Source: F1-120-MAGs118 sp013360535 (GTDB taxonomy: Bacteria; Planctomycetota; UBA1135; GCA-002686595). From it: 64,000 nt of DNA. Under the pieces are notes generated by a model that was not told the origin of the DNA, searched no databases, and saw nothing but the letters and a program-made list of their open reading frames with translations. This document shows, piece by piece, positions 9,161 to 20,191 of the stretch. The DNA lies in contig JAPKHC010000003.1 of the NCBI GenBank assembly GCA_026647215.1, positions 1 through 64,000 on the forward strand, written 5' to 3'. The translations under genes were made by a program, and so were the position numbers. Each line of letters opens with the position of its first letter. Position 1 is the first letter of the stretch.

Positions 9161-10657
9161 CTACAACGTCGTCTCCGGCGTGGTGTCGAGCCGCTGGGCA
9201 ATCGTGCGGGCCACCTCGCGGCGGCGCGTGGTCTGGAAGATGTTTCTCAGGTTCTTCAGGCCGAGCAGGAAGTCGTCGAGCATGCCGTACCCCGACACGA
9301 CCGCGTGCTGGTACCACAGGAACGACAGCTGGGTGAGCTCGAACACGCGGTTGCGCGGCAGCCGGATCAGCGCGCGCACGAGCGGCACCCCGAACGGCAC
9401 GTACACCGCGACGTTGAAGAGCTTCTGCAGGTTGACGACCGCGTGCACGTCCTCGCGGATCATGTTCGAGTCGTGCTGGATCGACGGCCCGATGTCCTTG
9501 CCCTCGTCGAGGCGGCCGAGCTCGAAGTCTTCCTTGCCGAGCACCGTCGAGCGGAACGAGCGGTAGATCAGCACCGTGCAGCCGTTGGGCTTGATCTTCT
9601 TGTTGACGCGCACCGTCTCGAACATGTCGTCGAGCGTCTCCGCCGGCGAACCCATGATGTTGTTCGTGCGGAACGTCAGCTTGTGCTTCTTCAGGAGCGG
9701 CGGAATGCCGAACACGACGTCGTCGGTGTAGCCCTTCTTGTAGATCTTGAGCCGCACATCCTCGCTGCCCGACTCGAGCCCGAACTGCACCGACACGCAG
9801 CCCGCGCGCTTGAGCGCGATGATGTCGTCCTCGTCCAGGTAGTTGATGTTGATGTTGCAGGCGAACGGCAGGCCGACCTTCACCGGCCACTTCTCCGCGA
9901 ATTCCTGCAGCCAGCCCGAGTACATGTTCAGCGCCGCGTCGCCGAAGTTGATCATCCGGAAGCCCGGATAACGCGCGAGCACGTCGTTGATCTCGTCGCA
10001 CAGGTAGTCGACGGACTTGGTGCGGTTGAACTTCTCGCCCTTCTTGCCGCTGACCCAGTCCTTCTTCATCGTGCCGACCGAGCAGTACGTGCACGAGTTC
10101 TGGCAGCCGCGGCTCGCGTGCACCTGCAGCACGCGCTTGGAGCGCAGGAACGGGTACTTGTAGAAGAGGTCGACGTCGGGGAACGGCAGCGTGTCGAGGT
10201 CCTGGATCACGGGCCGGATCGGGTTCTGGATCGGCACTCCGCCCGGGCCGCGGTACGCGACGTTGGGGATGAGTTCGATGCTCTCGCCCTTCGCCCACGC
10301 CTCGACCAGCTCGAGCATCGCGTACTCGGCCTCGCCCTTGACCGTCGCGTCGATCACGTCGGCGTGCTCGAGCGGCTCGAGGTCGTGGCTGGGGTGCGGC
10401 CCGCCCATCACGACCTTCAGCTTGGGGTTGAGCTTCTTCCAGCGCCGGATGTACGGGTAGGGCCACTCGTGCTGGCCGGTGGTCGCGTAGATCGCGATCA
10501 CGTCCGGGCGGAAGTCGGCGACCGACTGGAAGTAGTCGCGCTCCTCGCTCGTGATGAAGGCGTCGGTCTGGTGCCCGTGCTTCTTCAGCACGGACGAGAG
10601 CACCTTGACGCCCTCGAACTCGTGGCACGTCGTCAGGACGAAGGCGATGCGGGACAT
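9161..10657 (-). CDS. B12-binding-domain radical SAM protein
   Basis: 498 residues. Residues 1-130 form a cobalamin-binding-type Rossmann domain (MGGPHPS at 84-90; no DxHxxG motif, so cobalamin would be bound without the lower-axial histidine). The radical SAM core follows with the cluster motif C185-x3-C189-x2-C192 (RGCQNSCTYCSVG), then a GLESGSEDV block typical of the BchE/Elp3-like class. Such enzymes methylate or rearrange unreactive carbons; the substrate is unknown. Start is the ATG at 10655-10657 (MSRIAFV). It is divergent from the acyl-CoA synthetase gene. A second member of the family lies at 26184. Confidence 0.88.
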   Translation of the reverse strand: MSRIAFVLTTCHEFEGVKVLSSVLKKHGHQTDAFITSEERDYFQSVADFRPDVIAIYATTGQHEWPYPYIRRWKKLNPKLKVVMGGPHPSHDLEPLEHADVIDATVKGEAEYAMLELVEAWAKGESIELIPNVAYRGPGGVPIQNPIRPVIQDLDTLPFPDVDLFYKYPFLRSKRVLQVHASRGCQNSCTYCSVGTMKKDWVSGKKGEKFNRTKSVDYLCDEINDVLARYPGFRMINFGDAALNMYSGWLQEFAEKWPVKVGLPFACNININYLDEDDIIALKRAGCVSVQFGLESGSEDVRLKIYKKGYTDDVVFGIPPLLKKHKLTFRTNNIMGSPAETLDDMFETVRVNKKIKPNGCTVLIYRSFRSTVLGKEDFELGRLDEGKDIGPSIQHDSNMIREDVHAVVNLQKLFNVAVYVPFGVPLVRALIRLPRNRVFELTQLSFLWYQHAVVSGYGMLDDFLLGLKNLRNIFQTTRRREVARTIAQRLDTTPETTL

Positions 10658-10864
10658 CTTGGGTAGGTGCCGGGGCGGCGAGGAGAGGCGCGCGACCGCG
10701 GCGGGCCCGAGCCTAGCAGACCGCCCCACGTCGGGGACGGGATGCAACCTCCTTCGAACCTGCGCGGCGGGAACTTGTGCCGGGACGGAACTTGGACGCG
10801 CGCCGGCCGCCCAGGTTCCGTCGGCTACGCCGAAGTGCAGTTGGAAGCGCTCGGGCCGTTCCCC

Positions 10865-10870
10865 TAGAAC
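10865..10870 (+). promoter_or_regulatory. Candidate -10 element TAGAAC
   Basis: TAGAAC lies 9 bases before the ATG at 10880. If it is a -10 box, transcription begins almost at the start codon (leaderless message). It deviates from TAGNNT at the last base, so confidence is low. Confidence 0.25.
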
Positions 10871-10879
10871 TGCCCCAGC

Positions 10880-12976
10880 ATGGTCCCTCCGACAATCTCT
10901 GAACCTGCCCAGGGCTCCCGCGGGCTCGACCGTCTCTTCCGTCCTCGCGCCGTCGCCGTCATCGGCGCCTCGCGCCGCCCCGGCTCGATCGGCTGGCAGG
11001 TGCTCCACAACCTGATCACCGGCGGCTTCGAGGGCAAGGTCTTCCCGGTCAACCCGCACGCACCGGTGCTGCACTCGATCAAGTGCCACAAGAGCGTGTC
11101 CGCGATCCCGGACGCGGTCGACCTCGCCGTGATCACCGTGCCCAAGGCCGGCGTGCCCAAGGCGCTGGCCGACTGCGCGAAGAAGAAGGTCGGCGCGGTC
11201 GTGATCATCACCGCCGGCTTCAAGGAGACCGGCCCCGAAGGCGCCGAGGTCGAGGCGCAGCTCGTCAAGCTCGCACGCAAGCACGGGCTGCGGCTCGTCG
11301 GTCCCAACTGCATGGGGATCCAGAACGCGCAAGACGGAGTGCGCCTCAACGCGTCCTTCTCGCGCACGTTCCCCCGGCCCGGCCCGGTCGCGTTCGTGTC
11401 GCAGTCGGGAGCGATGGGCGAGGCGATCCTCGCGCAGTCCGACCACCTGTCGCTGGGCGTCGCGATGTTCGTCTCGATGGGCAATCGCGCCGATGTCAGC
11501 GCCAACGACCTGATCGAGTACTGGGGCGCGGACCCGTCGATCCGCTGCGTGCTGCTGTACCTCGAGAGCTTCGGCAACCCGCGCAACTTCGTGCCGACCG
11601 CGCGCCGCGTCAGCCGCGACAAGGCGCTCGTCACCGTCAAGGCCGGGCGCTCGAGCGCCGGCGCGCGCGCGGCCTCGAGCCACACGGGCTCGCTCGCCGG
11701 TGCGGACGTCGCCGCCGACGCGCTGCTCAAGGAATGCGGCGTGCAGCGCGTCGATTCGGTCGAGGAGCTCTTCGACGTCGGCCTCGCGCTCTCGAAGCTG
11801 CCGATTCCGGCCGGAAATCGCACGGTCGTGCTCACCAACGCCGGGGGCCCCGCGATCCTCGCCACCGACGCGATCGTCGGCTCCGGCCTCGAGATGGCGC
11901 AACTCTCCGAAGCCACGCGCGCCGAGCTGCGCACGATCCTCGTGCCCGAAGCGAGCGTGCAGAACCCCGTCGACATGGTCGCGGGCGCGACCGCCGAGCA
12001 CTACCGCAAGGCCCTCGGCGTCCTCCTGCGAGATGCGAGCGTCGATCAGGTGATCGTGATCTTCGTGCCGCCCATCACGCACGATCCCGTCGTCGTCGCC
12101 CGCGCCGTCTTCGAGGCCGCGCGCGAGTCGACCAAGCCCGTCGTCGGCTGCTTCATGGCGCGCGACGAGGTCCTGCGCTCGATCTCGAGCGAGGCCCAGC
12201 AGGGTTGGGTTCCCGTGTACCTCTATCCGGAGTCCGCCGTGCGCGCGCTGGCCGCGCTCGACGAGCGCCGCCGCATCCTCGCGCGTCCGATCGGCAAGGT
12301 GCGCCAGTTCCGCGTCGACGCCAAGGCCGCCAAGTCCGCGCTCAAGCCCGGCTGGCTCGGCGTGAAGGCCCGCCGCGAGCTCGCGCGCGCCTACGGCCTG
12401 CCCGTCGTGCCCGGTGGCCTCGCGCAGAGCCCCAAGGAAGCCGTCGCGATCGCCGACAAGGTCGGCTACCCCGTCGTCGCCAAGCTCTCGGTGCCCTCGA
12501 TCCCCCACAAGTCCGACGTCGGTGGCGTGCTCCTCAACCTCGCCGACGAAGCCGCCGTGCGCGCCGCCTTCGAGAAGCTGCGCCACCCCGAGGCCGAGGG
12601 CGTCAACATCCAGAAAATGCTCAAGGGCGGCCGCGAGGTCGTCATCGGCTTCACGCAGGACCCGAGCTACGGCCCGGTCCTGATGTTTGGCCTCGGCGGC
12701 ATCTACGTCGAGGTCCTGAAGGACGTCTCCTTCGCGCTCTGCCCCGTCAACGACGTGCGCGCCCGCGAGCTCCTGCGCGAGATCAAGGGCTGGCCGATCC
12801 TCGCCGGCATCCGCGGCCAGGAAGGCATCGACGAGGACGCCCTCGTCGAGCTCATCCAGCGCCTCTCGCAACTCGCCATCGACCACCCCGAAATCGCCGA
12901 ACTCGAGATCAACCCCGCCCTCGCCTTCCCCGGCTCCCTCTGCGCCGTCGACATGCGCGTGCGCGTCGAGGCGTAG
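10880..12976 (+). CDS. Acyl-CoA synthetase, NDP-forming (acetate--CoA ligase family)
   Basis: 698 residues with the fused alpha-beta layout of NDP-forming acyl-CoA synthetases: CoA-binding Rossmann domain (about 17-145, VAVIGASRRPGSIG), succinyl-CoA-ligase-like domains (about 165-460, with the phosphohistidine motif SSHTGSLAGAD, H268), and a C-terminal ATP-grasp domain (about 480-698, 'GYPVVAKLSVPSIPHKSD'). It interconverts an acyl-CoA, NDP and phosphate with acid, CoA and NTP; it could conserve energy from acyl-CoA or activate acids. The acid used cannot be told. A separate AMP-forming acetyl-CoA synthetase is 5 kb downstream. Confidence 0.9.
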   Translation: MVPPTISEPAQGSRGLDRLFRPRAVAVIGASRRPGSIGWQVLHNLITGGFEGKVFPVNPHAPVLHSIKCHKSVSAIPDAVDLAVITVPKAGVPKALADCAKKKVGAVVIITAGFKETGPEGAEVEAQLVKLARKHGLRLVGPNCMGIQNAQDGVRLNASFSRTFPRPGPVAFVSQSGAMGEAILAQSDHLSLGVAMFVSMGNRADVSANDLIEYWGADPSIRCVLLYLESFGNPRNFVPTARRVSRDKALVTVKAGRSSAGARAASSHTGSLAGADVAADALLKECGVQRVDSVEELFDVGLALSKLPIPAGNRTVVLTNAGGPAILATDAIVGSGLEMAQLSEATRAELRTILVPEASVQNPVDMVAGATAEHYRKALGVLLRDASVDQVIVIFVPPITHDPVVVARAVFEAARESTKPVVGCFMARDEVLRSISSEAQQGWVPVYLYPESAVRALAALDERRRILARPIGKVRQFRVDAKAAKSALKPGWLGVKARRELARAYGLPVVPGGLAQSPKEAVAIADKVGYPVVAKLSVPSIPHKSDVGGVLLNLADEAAVRAAFEKLRHPEAEGVNIQKMLKGGREVVIGFTQDPSYGPVLMFGLGGIYVEVLKDVSFALCPVNDVRARELLREIKGWPILAGIRGQEGIDEDALVELIQRLSQLAIDHPEIAELEINPALAFPGSLCAVDMRVRVEA

Positions 12977-13104
12977 GCGCTCGGGGCAAATCGCGGGAAG
13001 AACGCGGGGCACCGAGCGTCTCGCAAGGCCCTCCACGGGACTGCAGCCCTCGCACGAATTCACCAGTGCGCGGCGGGGTTCCGTGGTTTCCCGGAGTTCC
13101 AAGC

Positions 13105-14793
13105 ATGACTGAGCCTCGCCGACGGCTCATCGGATTCGTCTCGCTCCTGCTGCTCGGGGCGTGGGCCGTCGTGGCGATCTGGCTCTGGCAGCCAGATCGG
13201 GCGGATTCCGCCGCGCCGGTCGCGGGCGCAGGCGAGCGGACTTCCGACTCGCAACCCTCAGCGGAATTCGGAGCGGGCGGCGGTCGCGTGGCCGTCGACG
13301 CCACCCCGGCCGATCCGAGCGAACGACCTTCGCCGCCGTCGCACTCCATCGTCGTCCTGAGCGCCACCGATCGGGGACCTGTCGCCGGGGCCGAGGTCCG
13401 AGTGAGCGACGACCTCGACTCCTGGCGCGATGCGGGCACTACGGACGAACGGGGATTACTCGCCCTCGGCGGCGGGGAGAGCATCAAGGGCGTTGGAGTG
13501 ATCGCGAGCGGCTACCTGCGCGAGGTTCGGGAGCTGCGCGGTGACGAGTCCTGGCCGGTCGAGATTCGGCTCGAAGCTGGCGCGACGCTTTGTGGACGAG
13601 TCATGCGGGCCGACGGAGCTCCCGACGTGCCCAAGGTGCGTGTCGTCGCGCTCGGATTGACCCAACCGGACCCGCCGGAACTCGTGTTTCGCAAGCTCGC
13701 TCGCCGGGATCCGAGCTTGAGAAGCGCAAGCGTCGAAGCGAACGGTCGATTCTGCATCGCGGGCCTGCGGCCGAACGAAGCGGTGCTCCTAAGCGTCGGA
13801 GGCGAGGGCTTCCTCCAGCAGGCCGCGTGGATTCCAGCGAACGGCGGCGGGCGGGAGTTGGAATTGCGGGTGGCCCAGCTCTACGGCGCGAGGCTGGCGC
13901 TCACCGGTCCGGAAGGACGAGACCTTCCGGCGGGCGAGTTCGGGGAATTCGACCTGCGTTGGTGGAGCGGCGGCGCGGCCGGAGAGATGACGGCTGCGGG
14001 ACTTCCGGTGCTGCTCGCCACGGGAAACGTCGAGCTGGCGGCGCCGCAAGCTGGGTCGAAGCTCGCGCTGGTCGCTGCGGCGATCGAAGCCCAATCGGTC
14101 GAATCGCTGGCGTACGAGGTGAAAGCCCCTGGATATGCGCCCTCGCGCGGCTCGTTTGCGTTGCCGCGCCTTCTCGGATCGCCGAGCGTCGTGGCTGTGC
14201 CCATGCAGCGGACCGCGGCGGGTTTCGCGTCGCTCGCCATTCGCTTGCGTCACGCCGCGTCTATCGAGGCTCCGATGGAGTTCCCTCACGCTCAACTGCA
14301 CCTGCAGGCTGCCGACGGAACGACCCACAAGTTCGCGCTCGCGCCAACGGAGGACGGAGTCTCGCAACTCGACGGAGTTCCGGTCGGTCGGTACCGCGCT
14401 CGTGTGCTCGTGTTCCCCACGCGCACTTGGCACCCGGCGGATCCACAACAGGCTCCCGATGTCGATGTCCAGGCCAGTGGGAACGAATTCGAGCTGACGC
14501 TCGCCCCCGTGGGTGAAGTGCGCCTGAAATTCGACGGTCTCGACGGCACCGTCTTCGATGGCCGTGTGCGCTACGCGCTCGGCCGACTCAGCGGCCGCAA
14601 CGCGTCGAGCTACGACTCGCTCGTGACCACGTCGATGGTCCCGCCGTATCGCATCAGCGGCCTCGAGCCGGGCCGGTATCAGGTCAGCATCGAGCTCCCC
14701 AAGATCGTGGCCCCCGACGGCGAGTCGGGGTTCGTCTTCGAGATCGGCGCCGGCGGAGGGCCCGTCGAATTGCAGGCTCAACTCGTGCGTTGA
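13105..14793 (+). CDS. Membrane-anchored protein with carboxypeptidase-regulatory-like domains
   Basis: 562 residues. One N-terminal transmembrane helix (about 9-27, FVSLLLLGAWAVVAIWLW) is followed by a low-complexity linker and beta-rich repeats. At least two look like carboxypeptidase regulatory-like/prealbumin domains ('GPVAGAEVRVSDD...GTTDERGLLALGG' and 'GATLCGRVMRADGAPDVPKVRVVALG'). Probably anchored with the bulk outside the cytoplasm. No catalytic motif is visible. Codon use is noticeably more relaxed (ATT, GGA, CGA, TTG) than in the flanking genes, suggesting low expression or a different history. It is convergent with the CPBP gene. Confidence 0.75.
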   Translation: MTEPRRRLIGFVSLLLLGAWAVVAIWLWQPDRADSAAPVAGAGERTSDSQPSAEFGAGGGRVAVDATPADPSERPSPPSHSIVVLSATDRGPVAGAEVRVSDDLDSWRDAGTTDERGLLALGGGESIKGVGVIASGYLREVRELRGDESWPVEIRLEAGATLCGRVMRADGAPDVPKVRVVALGLTQPDPPELVFRKLARRDPSLRSASVEANGRFCIAGLRPNEAVLLSVGGEGFLQQAAWIPANGGGRELELRVAQLYGARLALTGPEGRDLPAGEFGEFDLRWWSGGAAGEMTAAGLPVLLATGNVELAAPQAGSKLALVAAAIEAQSVESLAYEVKAPGYAPSRGSFALPRLLGSPSVVAVPMQRTAAGFASLAIRLRHAASIEAPMEFPHAQLHLQAADGTTHKFALAPTEDGVSQLDGVPVGRYRARVLVFPTRTWHPADPQQAPDVDVQASGNEFELTLAPVGEVRLKFDGLDGTVFDGRVRYALGRLSGRNASSYDSLVTTSMVPPYRISGLEPGRYQVSIELPKIVAPDGESGFVFEIGAGGGPVELQAQLVR

Positions 14794-14875
14794 TCGTCGC
14801 CACTCGGGTCACGAGCGTCGAGCTGCGCTTGAGCATCGTGGACTGAGTGGACGCGCCACGAATCGAACGCTGCGG

Positions 14876-16339
14876 CTACTTGCGGCCGCGGACGGCCCAG
14901 CCGGCGTCGAGGGCGCGGGCGATGCGGGTGTCCTTGGTGGAGGCGTCGTCCTCGAGCGTGAGGCGCGCGAGCACCGGGCCGACGCCTTCGGAAAGTTCGA
15001 TGCGGAGCAGCGTCGGCTGGCCGGAGACGAGTTGTTCGACGATGCCGCGCGGGCGGGTGTGCACGCCCTTGCCGCTGCGTTCGCCAGCGTAGGCGAGCCA
15101 GACGGTGCAGGCTTGGGCATCGAGTTGCACGACGACGTCCTCGACTCCCGCGAGGTTGGGTGGAAGCTGGACGCGCGTCGCGCGGCCCGGGGTGAGCTCG
15201 AGCTCGATCGTGCCTGCGTCGCCCAGCGCGGGACAGCTCGTCGTGGCGACGACGCTTTCCTCGAGCTCGGCCAGGGTGGGCGCGCGGTTCTCGGATGGAG
15301 CGGGCGCGCTGGCGGTGCGCTCTTGCGGCGGCCGTTCCGCGGGAAGGAACACGAAGGCGAGCAGCGCGGCGACGGCGACCGCTCCGGCGAGTCGCCACGT
15401 GCCCGAGCGTGAGGCCTCGCGCGCCGGAACTCGCGCGGGGCTCTGCTCGCGACGCAACGTACGAATCGCGAAGGGCAGCGCCACGAACCCGAGCGCGAGC
15501 AGCACCCAACCGCACGCGGTGAGCATCGGCTGCGACGCGGGTTGGCGATGCCACGTCATCATCGCCGCGGTCCACAGGCCGTTCATGCCTGCGTGCATCA
15601 GAATCGTCGGCCAGACCGAGCCCGTGCGCCAGGCCACGACGCCAAACCACAGGCCGACGGGCACGATGAAGACGATCGCCGGGAGCTCGCCGTGCACGAG
15701 CGCGAACAGCAGCGTGCTCGTGAGGATCGCGGCCGCGGGGCTCCAGCGCTGGAGCAGGCCCCGTTGCAGGAGACCGCGGTAGAGGAATTCCTCGGCAAGA
15801 CCGGGCAAGAGCGCGATCAGGAGGACCCACAGGACGCTCCCGACGCGCCCGCCTTCGAGCCACATGCGCTCGAGCCCGAGAAGCGAGTCCTCCGTCGTGC
15901 CGAGCGCGAGACTCGCGAGAGTCGCGGCACCCAGTCCGAGCGCGAAAGGCACCGCCGTCGCGAGTCCGAGCGCGAGCGAATCCACGAGGGACAGGCCCGG
16001 CGGAACGAAGCCCAGTCGCTCCCGGGCCGGAACTCGCAACCAGCGGCACGCGAGCGCGACGCCGGCGAGCAGCGTGAGCTGCGAGACGACGAGGCTCACC
16101 CACAGGAACGGCGCGGAGTCGACGGCTTCGAGGGCGGCCTGCGTGATGGCCTCGGTCGAGCGCTCTCCAGCAAGTGCGGTGCGGATCGCGACCACGACCG
16201 TGACGAAGATCGCGCACGCCGACGTCGTCGCCAGCAGGGCGAGCGTCGCGAACAGCCAGGTCGCGAGCGCGAAGCGCGGCCCATCGCGGCGCGGAGTCGG
16301 GGCGCTTTCGGAAGCAAGCTGCGAGAGGGGCGTTTCCAT
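14876..16339 (-). CDS. CPBP intramembrane metalloprotease with C-terminal extension
   Basis: 487 residues. The N-terminal ~290 residues hold about eight membrane segments with the CPBP/Abi triad motifs: EEFLYRGLLQ (E183, E184, R188), FALVHG (H216) and HAGMNGLW (H249, N253). These glutamates and histidines form the catalytic centre of Rce1-like proteases. After a further helix (about 327-345) lies an extra ~130-residue domain outside the membrane, beta-rich ('GTIELELTPGRATRVQLPP'), resembling a PPC-type binding domain. Family members are usually only the membrane part, so this is a fusion. Target unknown. Confidence 0.85.
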   Translation of the reverse strand: METPLSQLASESAPTPRRDGPRFALATWLFATLALLATTSACAIFVTVVVAIRTALAGERSTEAITQAALEAVDSAPFLWVSLVVSQLTLLAGVALACRWLRVPARERLGFVPPGLSLVDSLALGLATAVPFALGLGAATLASLALGTTEDSLLGLERMWLEGGRVGSVLWVLLIALLPGLAEEFLYRGLLQRGLLQRWSPAAAILTSTLLFALVHGELPAIVFIVPVGLWFGVVAWRTGSVWPTILMHAGMNGLWTAAMMTWHRQPASQPMLTACGWVLLALGFVALPFAIRTLRREQSPARVPAREASRSGTWRLAGAVAVAALLAFVFLPAERPPQERTASAPAPSENRAPTLAELEESVVATTSCPALGDAGTIELELTPGRATRVQLPPNLAGVEDVVVQLDAQACTVWLAYAGERSGKGVHTRPRGIVEQLVSGQPTLLRIELSEGVGPVLARLTLEDDASTKDTRIARALDAGWAVRGRK

Positions 16340-16403
16340 GCCTTGGACCCTCAGGGGAAGGAGAGTGACCGGAGCCGGTGAGGAGCTTGAACTCGACCCA
16401 CGC

Positions 16404-16409
16404 ATGCTA
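16404..16409 (-). promoter_or_regulatory. Candidate -10 element TAGCAT (minus strand)
   Basis: On the minus strand TAGCAT lies 64 bases before the CPBP protease ATG, in the 210-base region shared with the divergent gene at 16550. Confidence 0.35.
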
Positions 16410-16506
16410 GCGGCAACAGGCTGCTGCGGCAGTCCCTCCGGCCACATCGCCCTGGAGGTCCACCGCGTGACCGAGTCGTCAGGCGCCCATGCGTTGGGAA
16501 CGCGGG

Positions 16507-16512
16507 TAGATT
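16507..16512 (+). promoter_or_regulatory. Candidate -10 element TAGATT
   Basis: TAGATT, preceded by GCGGG, sits 37 bases before the ATG at 16550; same hexamer as at 2747. Confidence 0.4.
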
Positions 16513-16549
16513 CGGAGCGTGGCGACGACCCTCGCCACGGGGAGACAAA

Positions 16550-17824
16550 ATGACGTTCGCAATCTCGAAAGTGGCTCTGGCGCTCGCTCTCGCTCCGCTC
16601 GCCTACGGGCAGGCCACGACGTGGGTCGTGGACGACAGCGGTGGAGCGGGAGTGAACTTCACGGACATCGGCGCGGCGATCGCCGCGGCGAGTCCCGGCG
16701 ACCGCGTGCTCGTGCGCGACGGCACGTACGCGGCGTTCACGCTCGACAAGGGGCTGTTCGTGCTCGGCACGGGCCTCGTGCAGACGGGCAACGTGACGGT
16801 CGCGGGCGTTCCGCAGGGGAGCGTTGCGGCGCTCGCGAACCTGCGGACGCGCCAGATCTCCGTCACCGCGTGCGGTGGACCGGTGCTGTTCGATTCGATC
16901 CTCGCGACGACCACGCCGTCGGCGATCATCAACTCCGCCCAGTACCATCTGGCCGTCGTCACGGCGAGCCTCGACGTGCGCTTCCAGCGCTGCGAGCTGA
17001 TCGCGCCGGCGATGGGCTTGGCCAACTGGTCGGGAGCCGCAGGACTCGTCGTGAGCGGCTCGCGAGTCGAGCTCTCGAGCTCGCGCGTTCAGGGCGGCAA
17101 CGGCGGCAAGGTGCCGGGCAGCGGCTGCTGGGAAGGCAACTTCGGCGGCCACGGGCTCAGCGTGCAGAATTTCGGGCGAGTTCACGCCGCGCGCTCTTCG
17201 GCGCTCGGTGGCAACGGCTCGAACGGCACGAACCTGTGCGGCATGGAAGGTGGCGACGGTGGACACGGCGCGCGGATCGACGCGACCAGCTCGTGCGTCA
17301 TCGCCGGCATCTCGACGGACTCTTTCCGCGGTGGCCTGGCCGGAGCGCCCGACTTGGGCCAAGGCCTGCTGAGCGACGGCTCCGGTGTGTACGTCGCCTT
17401 CGGTGGCGAGCTGCGGCACTCCGGCGTGACGATCGTCGCCGGTGACCCGAGCTCGCCCGACATCTCCGGCGCGGCGACGCTCGCGGTGCCGGCCGATCCG
17501 ACGCTCGAATTCCTCGGCGTTCCGCAGGCTGGCAATGCCGTGCAGTTCGTCACGCACGCCCAGCCGGGCTTCGTGCTGCGGCTCCAGCAGGGCCACGTGC
17601 CGCTGGTCGTCGACGACGAGGTGGTCGAGATCGAGCGGCTCAACAACCGCATCCGCATCCATCCGCTCGGGCTCATCCCGAACACGGGCTCGCTCGCGCT
17701 CGACCTGACGGTGCCGGCTTTTGCGCCGCCGGGCTGGCTGCGCATCTTCCAGGGCTACGAGATCGACGGCGCGGCGAACGCGCTCGTGCAACGCACGAAC
17801 TCGGCCTTCACGCTGGTGCGCTGA
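16550..17824 (+). CDS. Secreted pectin-lyase-like/beta-helix hypothetical protein
   Basis: 424 residues with a signal peptide (1-20, ending AYGQA). Residues about 25-300 begin with 'VVDDSGGAGVNFTDIGAAIAA...SPGDRVLVRDGTY', the classic entry of right-handed parallel beta-helix (pectin-lyase fold) proteins, followed by glycine- and asparagine-rich turns. No lyase or hydrolase catalytic residues can be assigned, so a binding or structural role on the surface is as likely as an enzyme. The C-terminus (about 300-424) differs from the cysteine module shared by four other secreted proteins here. A strong hairpin follows the stop. Confidence 0.75.
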   Translation: MTFAISKVALALALAPLAYGQATTWVVDDSGGAGVNFTDIGAAIAAASPGDRVLVRDGTYAAFTLDKGLFVLGTGLVQTGNVTVAGVPQGSVAALANLRTRQISVTACGGPVLFDSILATTTPSAIINSAQYHLAVVTASLDVRFQRCELIAPAMGLANWSGAAGLVVSGSRVELSSSRVQGGNGGKVPGSGCWEGNFGGHGLSVQNFGRVHAARSSALGGNGSNGTNLCGMEGGDGGHGARIDATSSCVIAGISTDSFRGGLAGAPDLGQGLLSDGSGVYVAFGGELRHSGVTIVAGDPSSPDISGAATLAVPADPTLEFLGVPQAGNAVQFVTHAQPGFVLRLQQGHVPLVVDDEVVEIERLNNRIRIHPLGLIPNTGSLALDLTVPAFAPPGWLRIFQGYEIDGAANALVQRTNSAFTLVR

Positions 17825-17838
17825 GGTCGGGAGAACCG

Positions 17839-17877
17839 AGAGCGAGGGCTCGCCGAGACGTTCGGCGAGCCCGCTCT
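17839..17877 (+). terminator. Strong hairpin after beta-helix gene
   Basis: An 11-bp GC-rich stem (17846-17856 with 17862-17872, loop GACGT) is extended outwards by five more pairs (17839-17843 with 17873-17877) past a two-base bulge. It lies 15 bases after the stop at 17824. No T-run follows, so it may work as a factor-dependent terminator or RNA-stabilising end. Confidence 0.55.
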
Positions 17878-17913
17878 GCCTTCGGTGGAGTGGCGCTGCG
17901 CCGCAGGACGGGC

Positions 17914-17919
17914 TAGCGT
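17914..17919 (+). promoter_or_regulatory. Candidate -10 element TAGCGT
   Basis: TAGCGT lies 59 bases before the acetyl-CoA synthetase ATG, after the preceding gene's hairpin. Confidence 0.3.
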
Positions 17920-17978
17920 GCGCGGGAGCGCGCGCGGAGCGAAATCCGGCGCGCAAGCAACCCGAGAGAGCCCGCCCC

Positions 17979-19931
<1,953 letters not shown>

Positions 19932-19955
19932 GCGCCTCGCCGTCCCCCTCCGCAA

Positions 19956-19998
19956 GCGTGGCCCGGGCCTCCTGTCGAGGCACGGGCCGCGCGCTTTT
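19956..19998 (+). terminator. Intrinsic terminator of acsA
   Basis: A 16-position stem (19956-19971 with 19977-19992, one G/A mismatch and one U.G pair) with loop CTGTC is followed by GCTTTTCC. It starts 25 bases after the acsA stop. Confidence 0.75.
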
Positions 19999-20191
19999 CC
20001 CCGGCTTCTCCGCCGGAGCGCCAAGGATGTCCCATTTTGCGCAGCGTTTGCGGTTCCAACCGAAAAGTTGCAACTCGGACCTTTCGCGATTCGCCCCGCG
20101 CGTGCAGGATCGGGGCTTCGGGGGCGCCGGAGCAGGAGCCAGCCCCCCCCTTCCTTCCCGTTTCACCTTCAGTCTCAGGAACCCCTCCGAC

